A stretch of 40,488 nucleotides of DNA from Crocinitomicaceae bacterium (lineage in GTDB: Bacteria > Bacteroidota > Bacteroidia > Flavobacteriales_D > Crocinitomicaceae), in assembly GCA_023253775.1 (NCBI GenBank), contig JALRFI010000172.1:1-40488 (forward strand), written 5' to 3'. This document shows positions 17,901-24,807 of the stretch, one piece after another (position 1 is the stretch's first letter; every line of letters begins with the position of its first letter). Under the pieces are notes generated by a model. The model ran no database searches. It was not told where the DNA came from and saw only the letters and a list, made by a program, of their open reading frames with translations. A program made the position numbers and the translations under genes.

Positions 17901-20168
17901 GCTCCTTCTGCAGGTCCCGTTCTTTCTGGAGCTTCTGCAGGTTCATATACTTTAAGTGTGATTGATGGAAATGGTTGTTTAGCACAGTCTGGGCCTTATA
18001 CGATCAATTATATTGCTGGACCAACTTTGGACGAATCACTCGCTTCAGTGACAGATGAGTCATGTAATGGTACTTTGGGTTCTATAACAGGATTTTCTGC
18101 TACGGGCACAAGTCTTACCTATACATGGAGTAATGGGGGAGGAAATAACATGGATGCGACCAGTCTGAATGCAGGAAATTATTCTTTGACGGTGACAGAT
18201 ATAAACGGATGCACAGCTTCTTCAGTTGTGTATAATGTTGATTTTATTGTTGGTCCGTCCATTGATAATAGTGGTCTTGTCGTTTCTCCAGAAAACTGTA
18301 ATAATGCCAATGGTGCCATTTCAGGCCTTTCGGCAAGTGGAACTTCACTTTCATATTCATGGAGTAACGGTGGAGGTACTGCAATAGACATAAGTAATGC
18401 TGTAGCGGGATCATACACATTGACAGTAACAGACGTCAATGGTTGTTCTGATACAGAGGGTCCGATCGTGATTTCAAATCAAGGTGGACCGTCAATAGAT
18501 GATTCGGGTATTTCGATCATGGATGAGCATTGTTCTCAAAATGATGGAAGTATATCAGGTATGACAGTGTCAGGAGGTTCTCCGGCCTATACTATCACTT
18601 GGTCAAATTCAACGCAGTCGACGTTGGATCTGACGTCTCTTGCGGCAGGTTCTTATCAGCTAACAGTATCAGATCAGAATGGTTGTTCGATTAGTAGCGG
18701 TCCTTATACGGTTAATGCGGTTGCCGGTCCTTCAATTGACGTTTCATCTGTAGTAGTTCAAGCTGAACTATGTGATGGCACTCAAGGATCCGTTACAGGA
18801 ATTACTGCATCTGGGACAGGCCTAACTTATGCATGGTCGAATGGTGGAGGAACGTCTCTTGATGCAACTGGATTGGTGCCAGGGACTTATGGTCTTACAG
18901 TTACAGATGCATTCGGATGTACGGCTAGCGCTGGCCCATACACTGTTGCTGCTCCAGCTGGGGTGAGTTTGGATCTATCAAATATGATCGTAAATGAAAC
19001 AGCTTGTACTTCTAACACCGGATCAATTTCAGGAATTATTATTGTAGGAGGTAATAATCCTTCTCCATTATGGTCAAACTCAGAAACGACGCTTGACATT
19101 AGCAATTTGGGAGCTGGTAGTTATACTTTAACAGTGACTGATGATGATGGTTGTACAGATCAGACTTCTGTTGATATTACGATGATCAATGCGCCGTCAA
19201 TTACTTCTGCAATACCAACTGATGTAAGTTGTTTTGGTTTATCTGATGGTAGTATTGATGTTACCATAGCCGGAGGAACAACTCCTTACTCGTTCACATG
19301 GACTCCTAATGTTGGATCTACTGAGGATGTTACGGCATTAGCAGCGGGTAATTATACTGTGGTAGTTACAGATGATGTCGGATGTTCGGATTCAGAAACG
19401 ATCACTGTAGCTGAAACTCAAGAGTTGTTGCTTACTTTATCTGTTACGGATATCAATTGTGCAACTGGTGCCTTAGGCGGAATAATCTCAAATGTTACAG
19501 GAGGAGATGGTAATTACACGTATTTGTGGGGTAATGGTGAAACGGCGTCCTCGATTTCAAATCAAAATGCAGGAGAGTATGGTTTAACTGTTACAGATGG
19601 CAATGGATGTAATTCAAATACATCAGGTATTATTGGTACAACTGGTTCAATTCCTGTAAGTGTTGATCCAGCTTATTCAGAAATAGATCTAGGATCTTCT
19701 GTTCAGTTGAATTTAACGGGTACGGGTACTGTAGTATGGACACCAAATACAACATTGGATTGTACAAGTTGTTCAGACCCTGTTGCTACTCCGTCTAATT
19801 CGACGACTTATGTTGCGATTGTGACGGACCCTAATGGTTGTTCTGGATCTGACTCTGCAACAGTGGTTATTAAAATGGTTTGCGGAGAATTGTTTCTGCC
19901 TACGATCTTTTCACCAAATGGAACTGGTCCGGCTGACAATAATGTGTTCAAAGCATTCGGAAACCCGTCCTGTGTAACTGAATTTAAGCTTCAGGTCTTC
20001 AACAGATGGGGTGAAATGGTATTTGACACCGAAACCATTGCGGAAGGCTGGGATGGTCAATATAAATCTCAAGATGCAAATACAGGCATCTACGTTTACC
20101 GTTTGTTTGCTGTTCTTATTGATGGAACAGTTGTAGATACATCGGGTAATTTGACCTTAGTGAGATAG
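14931..20168 (+). CDS. giant type IX-secreted adhesin-like protein with SprB repeats
   Basis: 1745 residues. Residues 1-22 are a signal peptide (YVFFLSLFSYS). About 25-275 is an N-terminal beta-rich domain. About 276-540 is very Gly-rich (GGGGGGYTNSGGGGGSN). About 557-634 is an Ig/PKD-like domain. About 634-1573 holds twelve tandem SprB-like repeats of about 78 residues. About 1576-1650 is another Ig-like domain (TTYVAIVTDPNGCSGSDS). The last 95 residues are the gliding-motility-associated C-terminal domain (LFLPTIFSPNG, FNRWGEMVFD, GWDGQY, GIYVYRLFAV) recognised by the type IX secretion system. It should be exported and attached to, or released from, the cell surface. SprB itself is a mobile gliding adhesin; this protein is much shorter, so adhesion or aggregation is inferred. 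It leads a tight run of genes. Confidence 0.92.
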   Translation: MKLFSKYMAFSYVFFLSLFSYSQRAKEGNYTVTASNTVVNTYTTMTANASAGATSISVTSNAMSGGVFSGNLAAGDLIMIIQMQGASIDVNTIPTAVWGGNYTVMVSEWIEWWLYAELWGTVLNYNNSGKFEQVEVKSVSGSNTINLQCGLQNNYTSAGKVQVIRVPRFDNLTLNSNTSIVPTLWNASTGGVVAIEVNGNLTLNANSRISASGYGFRGAVANNVGTTLSGGATCGYGPGYGCTFLGSNVSSNGGRKGEGIAGYETEYAVLYSEFGRGAPANGGGGGGYTNSGGGGGSNIGVGTYTGKGVPNPTYNAAWNLELPGLGGSSSPGGGRGGYTVSSSDQNALTLGPNQAAWSGAGRQINGGLGGHSLTYDATRLFMGGGGGAGDQDNGQGGGGGRGGGIAHVTVYGNISGTGIIEADGSVGQNSNPNNQVPVISPTSAQRKGNDGAGGGGAGGAVYIKNSSVIPAGIQVYARGGNGGNQVLSSYFSGTSFEAGGPGGAGSGGQIAFTSGTPTTSVAGGNSGTTNSGQLNEFPPNGATNGASGIGGIATTIFNMTANNATVCGSGSATLSVNVTGIAPGTITWYTTPYGNVSVGTGTSYTPTPTPATTTTFYVGVCPGTFRVPVTITVNPAPAISGTPILTNPSCSTPGSITGLTASGGTGALTYNWNSVVTAGPNLTNASAGSYTLIVTDALGCTASSGPHTLTGISGPTIDNTAVVVSSEICNGTFGSITGLIATGNSLTYAWNNGGGSSLNATNLFSGTYTLTVTDNLGCTATSGPYAVAFVAGPSIDDSGISIINETCTASNGSISGITSSGSGLSYSWSNGGGSSLNASNLSAGSYSLTVTDGNGCTDNSGPYSITDSPAPVIDISSIVLNDENCGNSDGSIAGITVSGGSPAYLISWTNTSQTTLDLSGLSSGSYSLTVSDQLGCSATAGPFSIANQTGTTIDNSNVVVQDEICNGTLGSISGLVVSGGQVPLVYAWNAAPSAGPVLSGASAGSYTLSVIDGNGCLAQSGPYTINYIAGPTLDESLASVTDESCNGTLGSITGFSATGTSLTYTWSNGGGNNMDATSLNAGNYSLTVTDINGCTASSVVYNVDFIVGPSIDNSGLVVSPENCNNANGAISGLSASGTSLSYSWSNGGGTAIDISNAVAGSYTLTVTDVNGCSDTEGPIVISNQGGPSIDDSGISIMDEHCSQNDGSISGMTVSGGSPAYTITWSNSTQSTLDLTSLAAGSYQLTVSDQNGCSISSGPYTVNAVAGPSIDVSSVVVQAELCDGTQGSVTGITASGTGLTYAWSNGGGTSLDATGLVPGTYGLTVTDAFGCTASAGPYTVAAPAGVSLDLSNMIVNETACTSNTGSISGIIIVGGNNPSPLWSNSETTLDISNLGAGSYTLTVTDDDGCTDQTSVDITMINAPSITSAIPTDVSCFGLSDGSIDVTIAGGTTPYSFTWTPNVGSTEDVTALAAGNYTVVVTDDVGCSDSETITVAETQELLLTLSVTDINCATGALGGIISNVTGGDGNYTYLWGNGETASSISNQNAGEYGLTVTDGNGCNSNTSGIIGTTGSIPVSVDPAYSEIDLGSSVQLNLTGTGTVVWTPNTTLDCTSCSDPVATPSNSTTYVAIVTDPNGCSGSDSATVVIKMVCGELFLPTIFSPNGTGPADNNVFKAFGNPSCVTEFKLQVFNRWGEMVFDTETIAEGWDGQYKSQDANTGIYVYRLFAVLIDGTVVDTSGNLTLVR
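16832..19650 (+). repeat. twelve tandem SprB-like repeats inside the adhesin gene
   Basis: Each unit is about 235 bases (78 residues) with the pattern GPSIDxS, ExCxGxxGSIxG, YxWSNGGG, LxAGSYTLTVTDxNGC, SGPYxV. The copies have diverged in DNA sequence but keep phase. The last two units (from about 19200) are nearer the general SprB consensus (CFGLSDGSIDVTIAGGTTPY) than the inner ones. Confidence 0.85.
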
Positions 20169-20171
20169 AAA

Positions 20172-20750
20172 ATGATAGAGATCCTTAACGGCACTACCGG
20201 AAATGAATTAAGAGGCGTATATCTTAAAAGCCTTGAAGAGTATAGTTCGATCGAAGGAGGTTCAATCATCGTTCATCATTTTAGTGAATTTACTCAAGAT
20301 TTCATTTCTGGAATTACGGAGACCATTGAAGAAATCCTTATTTCAAATGGTGATGATGAAAAGGTTATTCGAAGAATATATTCCATTCTAGTTGAAGGTT
20401 TACAGAACATTCGATCACATGCTGAAAAGGATGAAGGAGGGTATAAGGCTGCTTTTCTTTTTATGGTGAAGACCAAGGAATCATACATTATCAAGATGGG
20501 AAATCTCATTCAAAAAAATGATGAGGATCTGATTCATGAATACATTGGAGATATCAATATCATGGTCGAGGGTAATCTTCGAAAACTTTATGTTGAGATC
20601 TTAAATAATAGTGTGTTTACTAGAAAAGGTGGTGCAGGTTTAGGTTTCCTCATCATGAGAATGAAAAGTGGTCAGCATTTAAATTACAACATTATTGAGC
20701 TTTCGAACGGACAGAGTTTTTTTACAGTCGAAGTAAGAATAGCCAGATAA
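20172..20750 (+). CDS. SiaB-family (DUF6272) regulatory kinase-like protein
   Basis: 192 residues, starting four bases after the adhesin stop. The sequence fits the SiaB / DUF6272 family, HPK-like proteins related to anti-sigma kinases. The helix YSILVEGLQNIRSHAE carries the N-box Asn, and GGAGLGFLIMRM resembles the Gly-rich ATP lid. In Pseudomonas, SiaB phosphorylates SiaC, which controls the diguanylate cyclase SiaD and cell aggregation. No siaC or siaD homologue is in this window. Tight linkage to a surface adhesin suggests it governs adhesin production or activity; that link is inferred. The protein has no signal peptide and should be cytoplasmic. Confidence 0.8.
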   Translation: MIEILNGTTGNELRGVYLKSLEEYSSIEGGSIIVHHFSEFTQDFISGITETIEEILISNGDDEKVIRRIYSILVEGLQNIRSHAEKDEGGYKAAFLFMVKTKESYIIKMGNLIQKNDEDLIHEYIGDINIMVEGNLRKLYVEILNNSVFTRKGGAGLGFLIMRMKSGQHLNYNIIELSNGQSFFTVEVRIAR

Positions 20751-20754
20751 TATT

Positions 20755-21222
20755 ATGGAAATACGCTTGAGCTATTTTTTTTCGCTTTTTATTAGTTTGA
20801 GTTTTGGACAAACAAAGATCTATAAGGGGAATAGTACTTTTATGTCTGATCAACTTTATGAAATAAATAATTCAAAGATCTACAGAGTTCAGAACCCGGC
20901 AAACAAAATCGATTACTTGTATGTTGACCAGGGAAAGATGTATCTGAAGGAAAAAAAATTCTTTTCAGATGTGCTCTATACATTACAAAATGATAAGATC
21001 TTTAAAGGGAATTCTACATCTGTCTTTGATCTTCTTTATACCATAAAGGACGGCAAGGTATTAATAGGTGATGGAAACATTTCGTCAATTTGTCTGTTTA
21101 CGATTGTTGAAGGTAAAATCTTTAAAGGGGATAGTACCAGTTCGTTTGATATAATCATGAGTTATGAATTAGATGATGATCATTCGATAACGATGATAGC
21201 TGCTTTAATAGTACCCTATTAA
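20755..21222 (+). CDS. secreted protein of about six 20-residue beta repeats
   Basis: 155 residues. A signal peptide-like start (RLSYFFSLFISLSFGQ) is followed by six tandem units of about 20 residues with the consensus KIFKGNSTSxFDLLYTIxDG: KIYKGNSTFMSDQLYEINNS, KIYRVQ..., KMYLKE..., KIFKGNSTSVFDLLYTIKDG, KVLIGDG... and KIFKGDSTSSFDIIMSYE. The pattern predicts a short beta-hairpin solenoid. I do not recognise a function. It starts four bases after the SiaB-like gene and ends seven before the deacetylase-fold gene, so it sits inside the adhesin transcript. Confidence 0.72.
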   Translation: MEIRLSYFFSLFISLSFGQTKIYKGNSTFMSDQLYEINNSKIYRVQNPANKIDYLYVDQGKMYLKEKKFFSDVLYTLQNDKIFKGNSTSVFDLLYTIKDGKVLIGDGNISSICLFTIVEGKIFKGDSTSSFDIIMSYELDDDHSITMIAALIVPY

Positions 21223-21229
21223 TAATTGA

Positions 21230-22129
21230 ATGAAAGTCGCCTTTCACGAAGAGTATGTGCATCCTTTACCGGAAAATCATCGCTTTCCAATGGAGAAATA
21301 TGACCTTCTCCCCAAACAGCTCATTTACGAAGGGACATGTTCGCAAACTGATTTTCTTACTCCTGGTCTGATTGAAAATCGAAATATACTTCCTGTCCAT
21401 TCGGAGGAGTATTTAAAAAACCTTGAAAGTCTGAAAATAGATCCCAGAGCTCAGAGAATATCAGGTTTTGTGCATTCCGACCTTTTGATTAAGCGAGAAA
21501 AGAGAATCATGGAAGGAACTCGTCTTTGTGCAGAATACGCGTTGAACGAAAGAGTAGCATTCAACATAGCTGGAGGCACACATCATGCATATGCAGATAG
21601 AGGAGAAGGGTTTTGCTTGTTAAATGATCAGGCCATCGCTTCAAAATGGCTGATGAATGAAAAAGGGGTAAACAAAATTCTCATAGTTGATCTGGATGTC
21701 CATCAAGGGAATGGCACGGCAAAGATATTTGAGAATGACACGAATGTTTTTACCTTCAGTATGCACGGAAAAAACAATTATCCACTGAAAAAGGAGCTTT
21801 CAGACCTGGATATTGAATTGGAGGATGGTACAGGAGATGGAGACTATTTGTATTTACTAGAAAGTTCGCTTGAGTCTATTTTGAAGAAATTTGAGCCTGA
21901 TTTTGTCTTTTACCAATGTGGCGTCGATATCATTGAAACGGATAAGCTTGGGAAACTCAAGGTCTCAAAAGAAGGGGCTCGAAAACGGGATGTTCTGGTT
22001 TTCGAAGCCGTGAGACAGTTGGATGTTCCGGTCGTTTGTTCAATGGGAGGAGGGTATAGTCCGAAGATTGCCGATATTATTGATGCGCATGCCAATACCT
22101 TCAGGATGGCTCAGACTATTTTGTGTTAA
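21230..22129 (+). CDS. histone deacetylase family hydrolase (AcuC/HdaH-like)
   Basis: 299 residues, the length of single-domain bacterial HDAC-fold amidohydrolases, which remove acyl groups from lysines, polyamines or small amides. The active site is complete: GGTHHA with His118/His119, the FCLLND segment, zinc ligands Asp156 and His158 in DLDVHQGNG, third zinc ligand Asp233 (CGVDIIETD), and MGGGYS near residue 273. The substrate cannot be told from sequence. It belongs to the tight gene run after the adhesin. Confidence 0.93.
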   Translation: MKVAFHEEYVHPLPENHRFPMEKYDLLPKQLIYEGTCSQTDFLTPGLIENRNILPVHSEEYLKNLESLKIDPRAQRISGFVHSDLLIKREKRIMEGTRLCAEYALNERVAFNIAGGTHHAYADRGEGFCLLNDQAIASKWLMNEKGVNKILIVDLDVHQGNGTAKIFENDTNVFTFSMHGKNNYPLKKELSDLDIELEDGTGDGDYLYLLESSLESILKKFEPDFVFYQCGVDIIETDKLGKLKVSKEGARKRDVLVFEAVRQLDVPVVCSMGGGYSPKIADIIDAHANTFRMAQTILC

Positions 22130-22132
22130 TTT

Positions 22133-22330
22133 TTGCACAAATGTCATCTTATTTCGAAGAGGTTTTTATTTTTGTTTGGAATTATTCTAAATAAGGTGAA
22201 GCAACAGTTTCCATTACAAAATTCAACTGCGCCCGAATCGTGTTCGAATTGTGATTGTGGCAAGAAAAAAAGCTGTTGTAAAAAATACAAGAAGAAAGGT
22301 GTGCATTGCAAGAAATGTCCGAAATTGTGA
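22133..22330 (+). CDS. small Cys/Lys-rich protein
   Basis: 65 residues from TTG 22133; a GTG near 22197 would give 44. The N-terminal part has a short hydrophobic stretch (FLFLFGIIL). The C-terminal 30 residues are packed with Cys and Lys (CSNCDCGKKKSCCKKYKKKG, then CKKCP), nine cysteines in all after the first few residues, which suggests metal binding or a disulfide knot. Similar short tails occur in Bacteroidota, but I know no function. It fits exactly between its neighbours (3- and 16-base gaps), which favours a real gene. Confidence 0.55.
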   Translation: MHKCHLISKRFLFLFGIILNKVKQQFPLQNSTAPESCSNCDCGKKKSCCKKYKKKGVHCKKCPKL

Positions 22331-22346
22331 CAAGATTTGAAATGTC

Positions 22347-22853
22347 ATGAAATTCCTTCTTTCATTCTTCTTATTTGTTTCTACTCTCGGTGTCGCACAG
22401 GAAAATGAAATTGGAACATCTGTTTCGGTGAGATCAGGATGGAATCCTTATGATATTTTTATCGGTCTCGAGTACCAAAAGCAGATTCATCAGCATTTAT
22501 TCTTTTCGGCAGTAGAACTAGGCGCAAGAAGGTCATTTTATCAATCTGAGATGTATCCAAGAATCTCATTGGGTTGGAATTATCTTTTATTGAAACGGGA
22601 TATGTTTCAATTGGGACCTGGGATTCAATACATGTACTCGAATCTTAACGTTGGAAGTGAATATGAATCACTTCATCAATGGCACGAGTTTGATCTTAAT
22701 CTTAGGTTTCAGACCAATGGAAGTATCAAATTCTATGTTTTCCCATATGTAGGATGGAGTTCAGAGAACTATCGTGATGCCATTGCGGAGGCAAAGATTA
22801 GTCACGGAACAATCGGTTATGGATGTGTAATGGGAGTTGGGTATGGGTTTTAA
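22347..22853 (+). CDS. outer-membrane beta-barrel protein, hypothetical
   Basis: 168 residues with signal peptide MKFLLSFFLFVSTLGVAQ. The mature part has alternating strands rich in Tyr, Trp and Gly (RISLGWNYLLLKRDMFQLGPG) and ends CVMGVGYGF, a typical outer-membrane insertion signal with terminal Phe. The family is unknown. Its last 11 bases overlap the start of the next gene. Confidence 0.72.
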   Translation: MKFLLSFFLFVSTLGVAQENEIGTSVSVRSGWNPYDIFIGLEYQKQIHQHLFFSAVELGARRSFYQSEMYPRISLGWNYLLLKRDMFQLGPGIQYMYSNLNVGSEYESLHQWHEFDLNLRFQTNGSIKFYVFPYVGWSSENYRDAIAEAKISHGTIGYGCVMGVGYGF

Positions 22854-23637
22854 AAGATATTCGTTTATCGTCCTTTTGATGCTGGTATCCTGTAAGAAAA
22901 AGAGTTACCCGGATGTATCAGTTGTGGGACACGGGTGTATGGGACTGGAAATTCTGAATAGTGTCTATCATGATAATACGAAGGAAGCATTTGATCTCGC
23001 GACCGGGATGGCGGGTGTTGACGGGGTGGAGATTGATGTTCAATTATCTTTAGATGGCAGTATTTGGTTGTTTCATGATGAAGAAATTTCGATAGAAACA
23101 AATGGAAATGGCTGTATTGGGACAAAATATGATCAGGAAATAAAGACGTTAAGCTACAAATCCTTGCACAAGGAGAAACTTGTTAAGTTATCCGAATTGG
23201 ATCTGACCAGACTAAAGGGAAAAAAACTTTTCCTCGACCTACGTCATTACAATAAATGTGAAGGTGCATTTTATGATCCTGTCGAATGGATAGAAGCGAT
23301 CAATTCGATCGAGTTTCCAACCGACATAGAATTATATATTGTTTTATCTATTCCTGAATGGAGTCAGGATTTTATCGATGAGGGTTACAAGGTGCTACTC
23401 TCAGCTTTTGAGGAAGAAGAGTTAAGTGATCTATTGTCTCAAGATTTTGTAACGGATGGATTCATGGTGAAAAATGCCGTAATTAATGAGACTGATGTAC
23501 AGGCAATACGTGCTTTAGGGAAAAAAGTATTTATTTTTGAAATGAGAGCACCGAAATCAATCAGAAAGGCATTGCAAAAAGGATCTGATGGGGTTGTGTC
23601 AGATGATCTCAGGGCTGCATTAATAGAAAGGAACTAA
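22843..23637 (+). CDS. glycerophosphodiester phosphodiesterase-like lipoprotein
   Basis: 264 residues from ATG 22843; the track's TTG at 22837 adds two residues. The N-terminus (FKRYSFIVLLMLVSCKKK) is a lipoprotein signal with lipobox LVSC. The rest follows the GDPD TIM-barrel: GHGCMG (normally HRG), DNTKEAF (normally ENT), then GVEIDVQLSLDG and WLFHDEE with the metal-binding Glu, Asp and His-Asp pair. The Arg of HRG is missing, so the catalytic loop is unusual. Activity on glycerophosphodiesters in the periplasm is possible but not assured. It overlaps both neighbours. Confidence 0.8.
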   Translation: MGFKRYSFIVLLMLVSCKKKSYPDVSVVGHGCMGLEILNSVYHDNTKEAFDLATGMAGVDGVEIDVQLSLDGSIWLFHDEEISIETNGNGCIGTKYDQEIKTLSYKSLHKEKLVKLSELDLTRLKGKKLFLDLRHYNKCEGAFYDPVEWIEAINSIEFPTDIELYIVLSIPEWSQDFIDEGYKVLLSAFEEEELSDLLSQDFVTDGFMVKNAVINETDVQAIRALGKKVFIFEMRAPKSIRKALQKGSDGVVSDDLRAALIERN

Positions 23638-23981
23638 TGGCGAAACAGAAGAAAGAAAAGATCAATATTGTCTATTCGACTAATCCGAATTACAATTACG
23701 AATATGACGAGGAAGAAGAAGTTGAAACGCTGCCTCCCAATCAACAGAAATTATATGTTTCAATCGATAAAAAGCAACGAGCTGGTAAGGAGGTTACACT
23801 GATCGAGGGGTTCGTTGGCGCAGAAGAAGATTTGAAGGAGCTTGGAAAACTCCTCAAAAGTAAATGCGGTGTCGGTGGAACTGTTAAAGATGGAGAGATA
23901 TTGATTCAGGGGAATTTCAGGGACAAGATAATGTTAATCCTGGAGAAAGAAGGTTATCAAGTAAAGAGAAAAGGGGGATAA
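23637..23981 (+). CDS. SUI1/eIF1-like translation factor (YciH family)
   Basis: 114 residues. After an acidic, probably disordered N-terminus (YDEEEEVETLPP), residues of about 45-112 form a SUI1 domain: KEVTLIEGFVGAEEDLKELG, KCGVGGTVKDGEILIQGNFR, ending EKEGYQVKRKGG. Bacterial YciH proteins influence start-codon fidelity at the 30S subunit. Its ATG overlaps the preceding stop (TAATG), and it is the last gene of the run. Confidence 0.9.
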   Translation: MAKQKKEKINIVYSTNPNYNYEYDEEEEVETLPPNQQKLYVSIDKKQRAGKEVTLIEGFVGAEEDLKELGKLLKSKCGVGGTVKDGEILIQGNFRDKIMLILEKEGYQVKRKGG

Positions 23982-23991
23982 AAGAGAACGA

Positions 23992-24025
23992 CCTTGCTGT
24001 ACGCGATCATAAAACTACAGCAAGG
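23992..24025. other. 10-bp inverted repeat after the SUI1 gene
   Basis: CCTTGCTGTA and TACAGCAAGG pair perfectly around a 14-base loop, 10 bases after the SUI1 stop. No T tract follows on the plus strand, so it is not a standard intrinsic terminator; it may stabilise the mRNA 3' end or belong to an unannotated RNA. Confidence 0.6.
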
Positions 24026-24181
24026 CCGAACTAACTAAACCAAAAACAAATAAAAAACGACGATAAACTGTGAGCGCCTGTATTTCTAGTTTTAATTTAC
24101 GCACTTTAACTTTTTCATTTCCTGAAAAGACTTGAACGGATACTTTAATTGATTAAACGGAGTCCTGTCCGACGTGAGTTG

Positions 24182-24211
24182 AAAGTATGTTGAAAAAAGA
24201 TCATACTTTTT
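24182..24211 (+). other. hairpin in the pyrR upstream region
   Basis: AAAGTATG and CATACTTT form an 8-bp stem around a 12-base loop, followed by only a few T. It lies upstream of the predicted pyrR transcription start, so it is more likely the end of an upstream transcript than a pyr attenuator. The rest of 23982-24258 shows no ORF. Confidence 0.4.
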
Positions 24212-24218
24212 AATAAAG

Positions 24219-24253
24219 TTGACATGCGGACCGGGGTTTTCATTATATATTTG
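24219..24253 (+). promoter_or_regulatory. pyrR promoter
   Basis: TATATTTG (24246-24253) is an exact -7 match, with TTG at 24219-24221 in GTTGACAT as the -33 element, 24 bases upstream. The expected start of transcription falls at or a base or two from the pyrR ATG at 24259. Confidence 0.65.
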
Positions 24254-24258
24254 TCTTG

Positions 24259-24807
24259 ATGGAAAAACAAGTCATTCTAAATTCAAGACATTTTGAACTG
24301 ACAATCAAAAGACTTTGCCATCAACTCATTGAATCTCACAACGATTTTTCTGAATCTGTCCTAATTGGCCTTCAGCCAAGAGGTGTTAATGTTGTTTCCA
24401 GATTAAAAAAAGAACTTGAACAGGTTCTTGATCATGATGTGATCTGTGGTAATCTTGACATTACTTTTTATCGTGACGACTTCAGAAGAAGAGAGAAACC
24501 TTTGATCCCCAGTGCAACGAATATTGATTTTGTGATCGAAGGTAAAAAGGTAATCTTGGTTGACGATGTTCTTTATACAGGAAGAACGATTAGGTCAGGT
24601 TTAGATGCTTTGCTTGCTTTCGGACGGCCGCAGAAAGTAGAGTTATTGACGCTAATCGACAGAAGATTCAGGAGAGATCTTCCAATTCAGGCAGATTACG
24701 TCGGAAAGAGTGTTGATACATTGATTTCTGAAAGAGTCCTTGTGGAATGGAAAGAGATCGACGGAGAAGACAAAGTGGTACTTTATACACCTGATACCAA
24801 TGAATAA
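24259..24807 (+). CDS. pyrR: PyrR-type regulator / uracil phosphoribosyltransferase
   Basis: 182 residues from ATG 24259; the track's TTG one codon earlier is less likely. The PRPP-binding loop VILVDDVLYTGRT sits at about residues 98-110, followed by family-specific RSGLDALLAFGRP and LIDRRFRRDLPI. Early SVLIGLQPRGV binds phosphate. PyrR senses UMP/PRPP and in Firmicutes attenuates pyr transcription; it also has UPRT activity. pyrB overlaps its 3' end by eight bases, so the two form an operon. An enzymatic rather than RNA-binding role is possible given the near-leaderless promoter. Confidence 0.94.
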   Translation: MEKQVILNSRHFELTIKRLCHQLIESHNDFSESVLIGLQPRGVNVVSRLKKELEQVLDHDVICGNLDITFYRDDFRRREKPLIPSATNIDFVIEGKKVILVDDVLYTGRTIRSGLDALLAFGRPQKVELLTLIDRRFRRDLPIQADYVGKSVDTLISERVLVEWKEIDGEDKVVLYTPDTNE

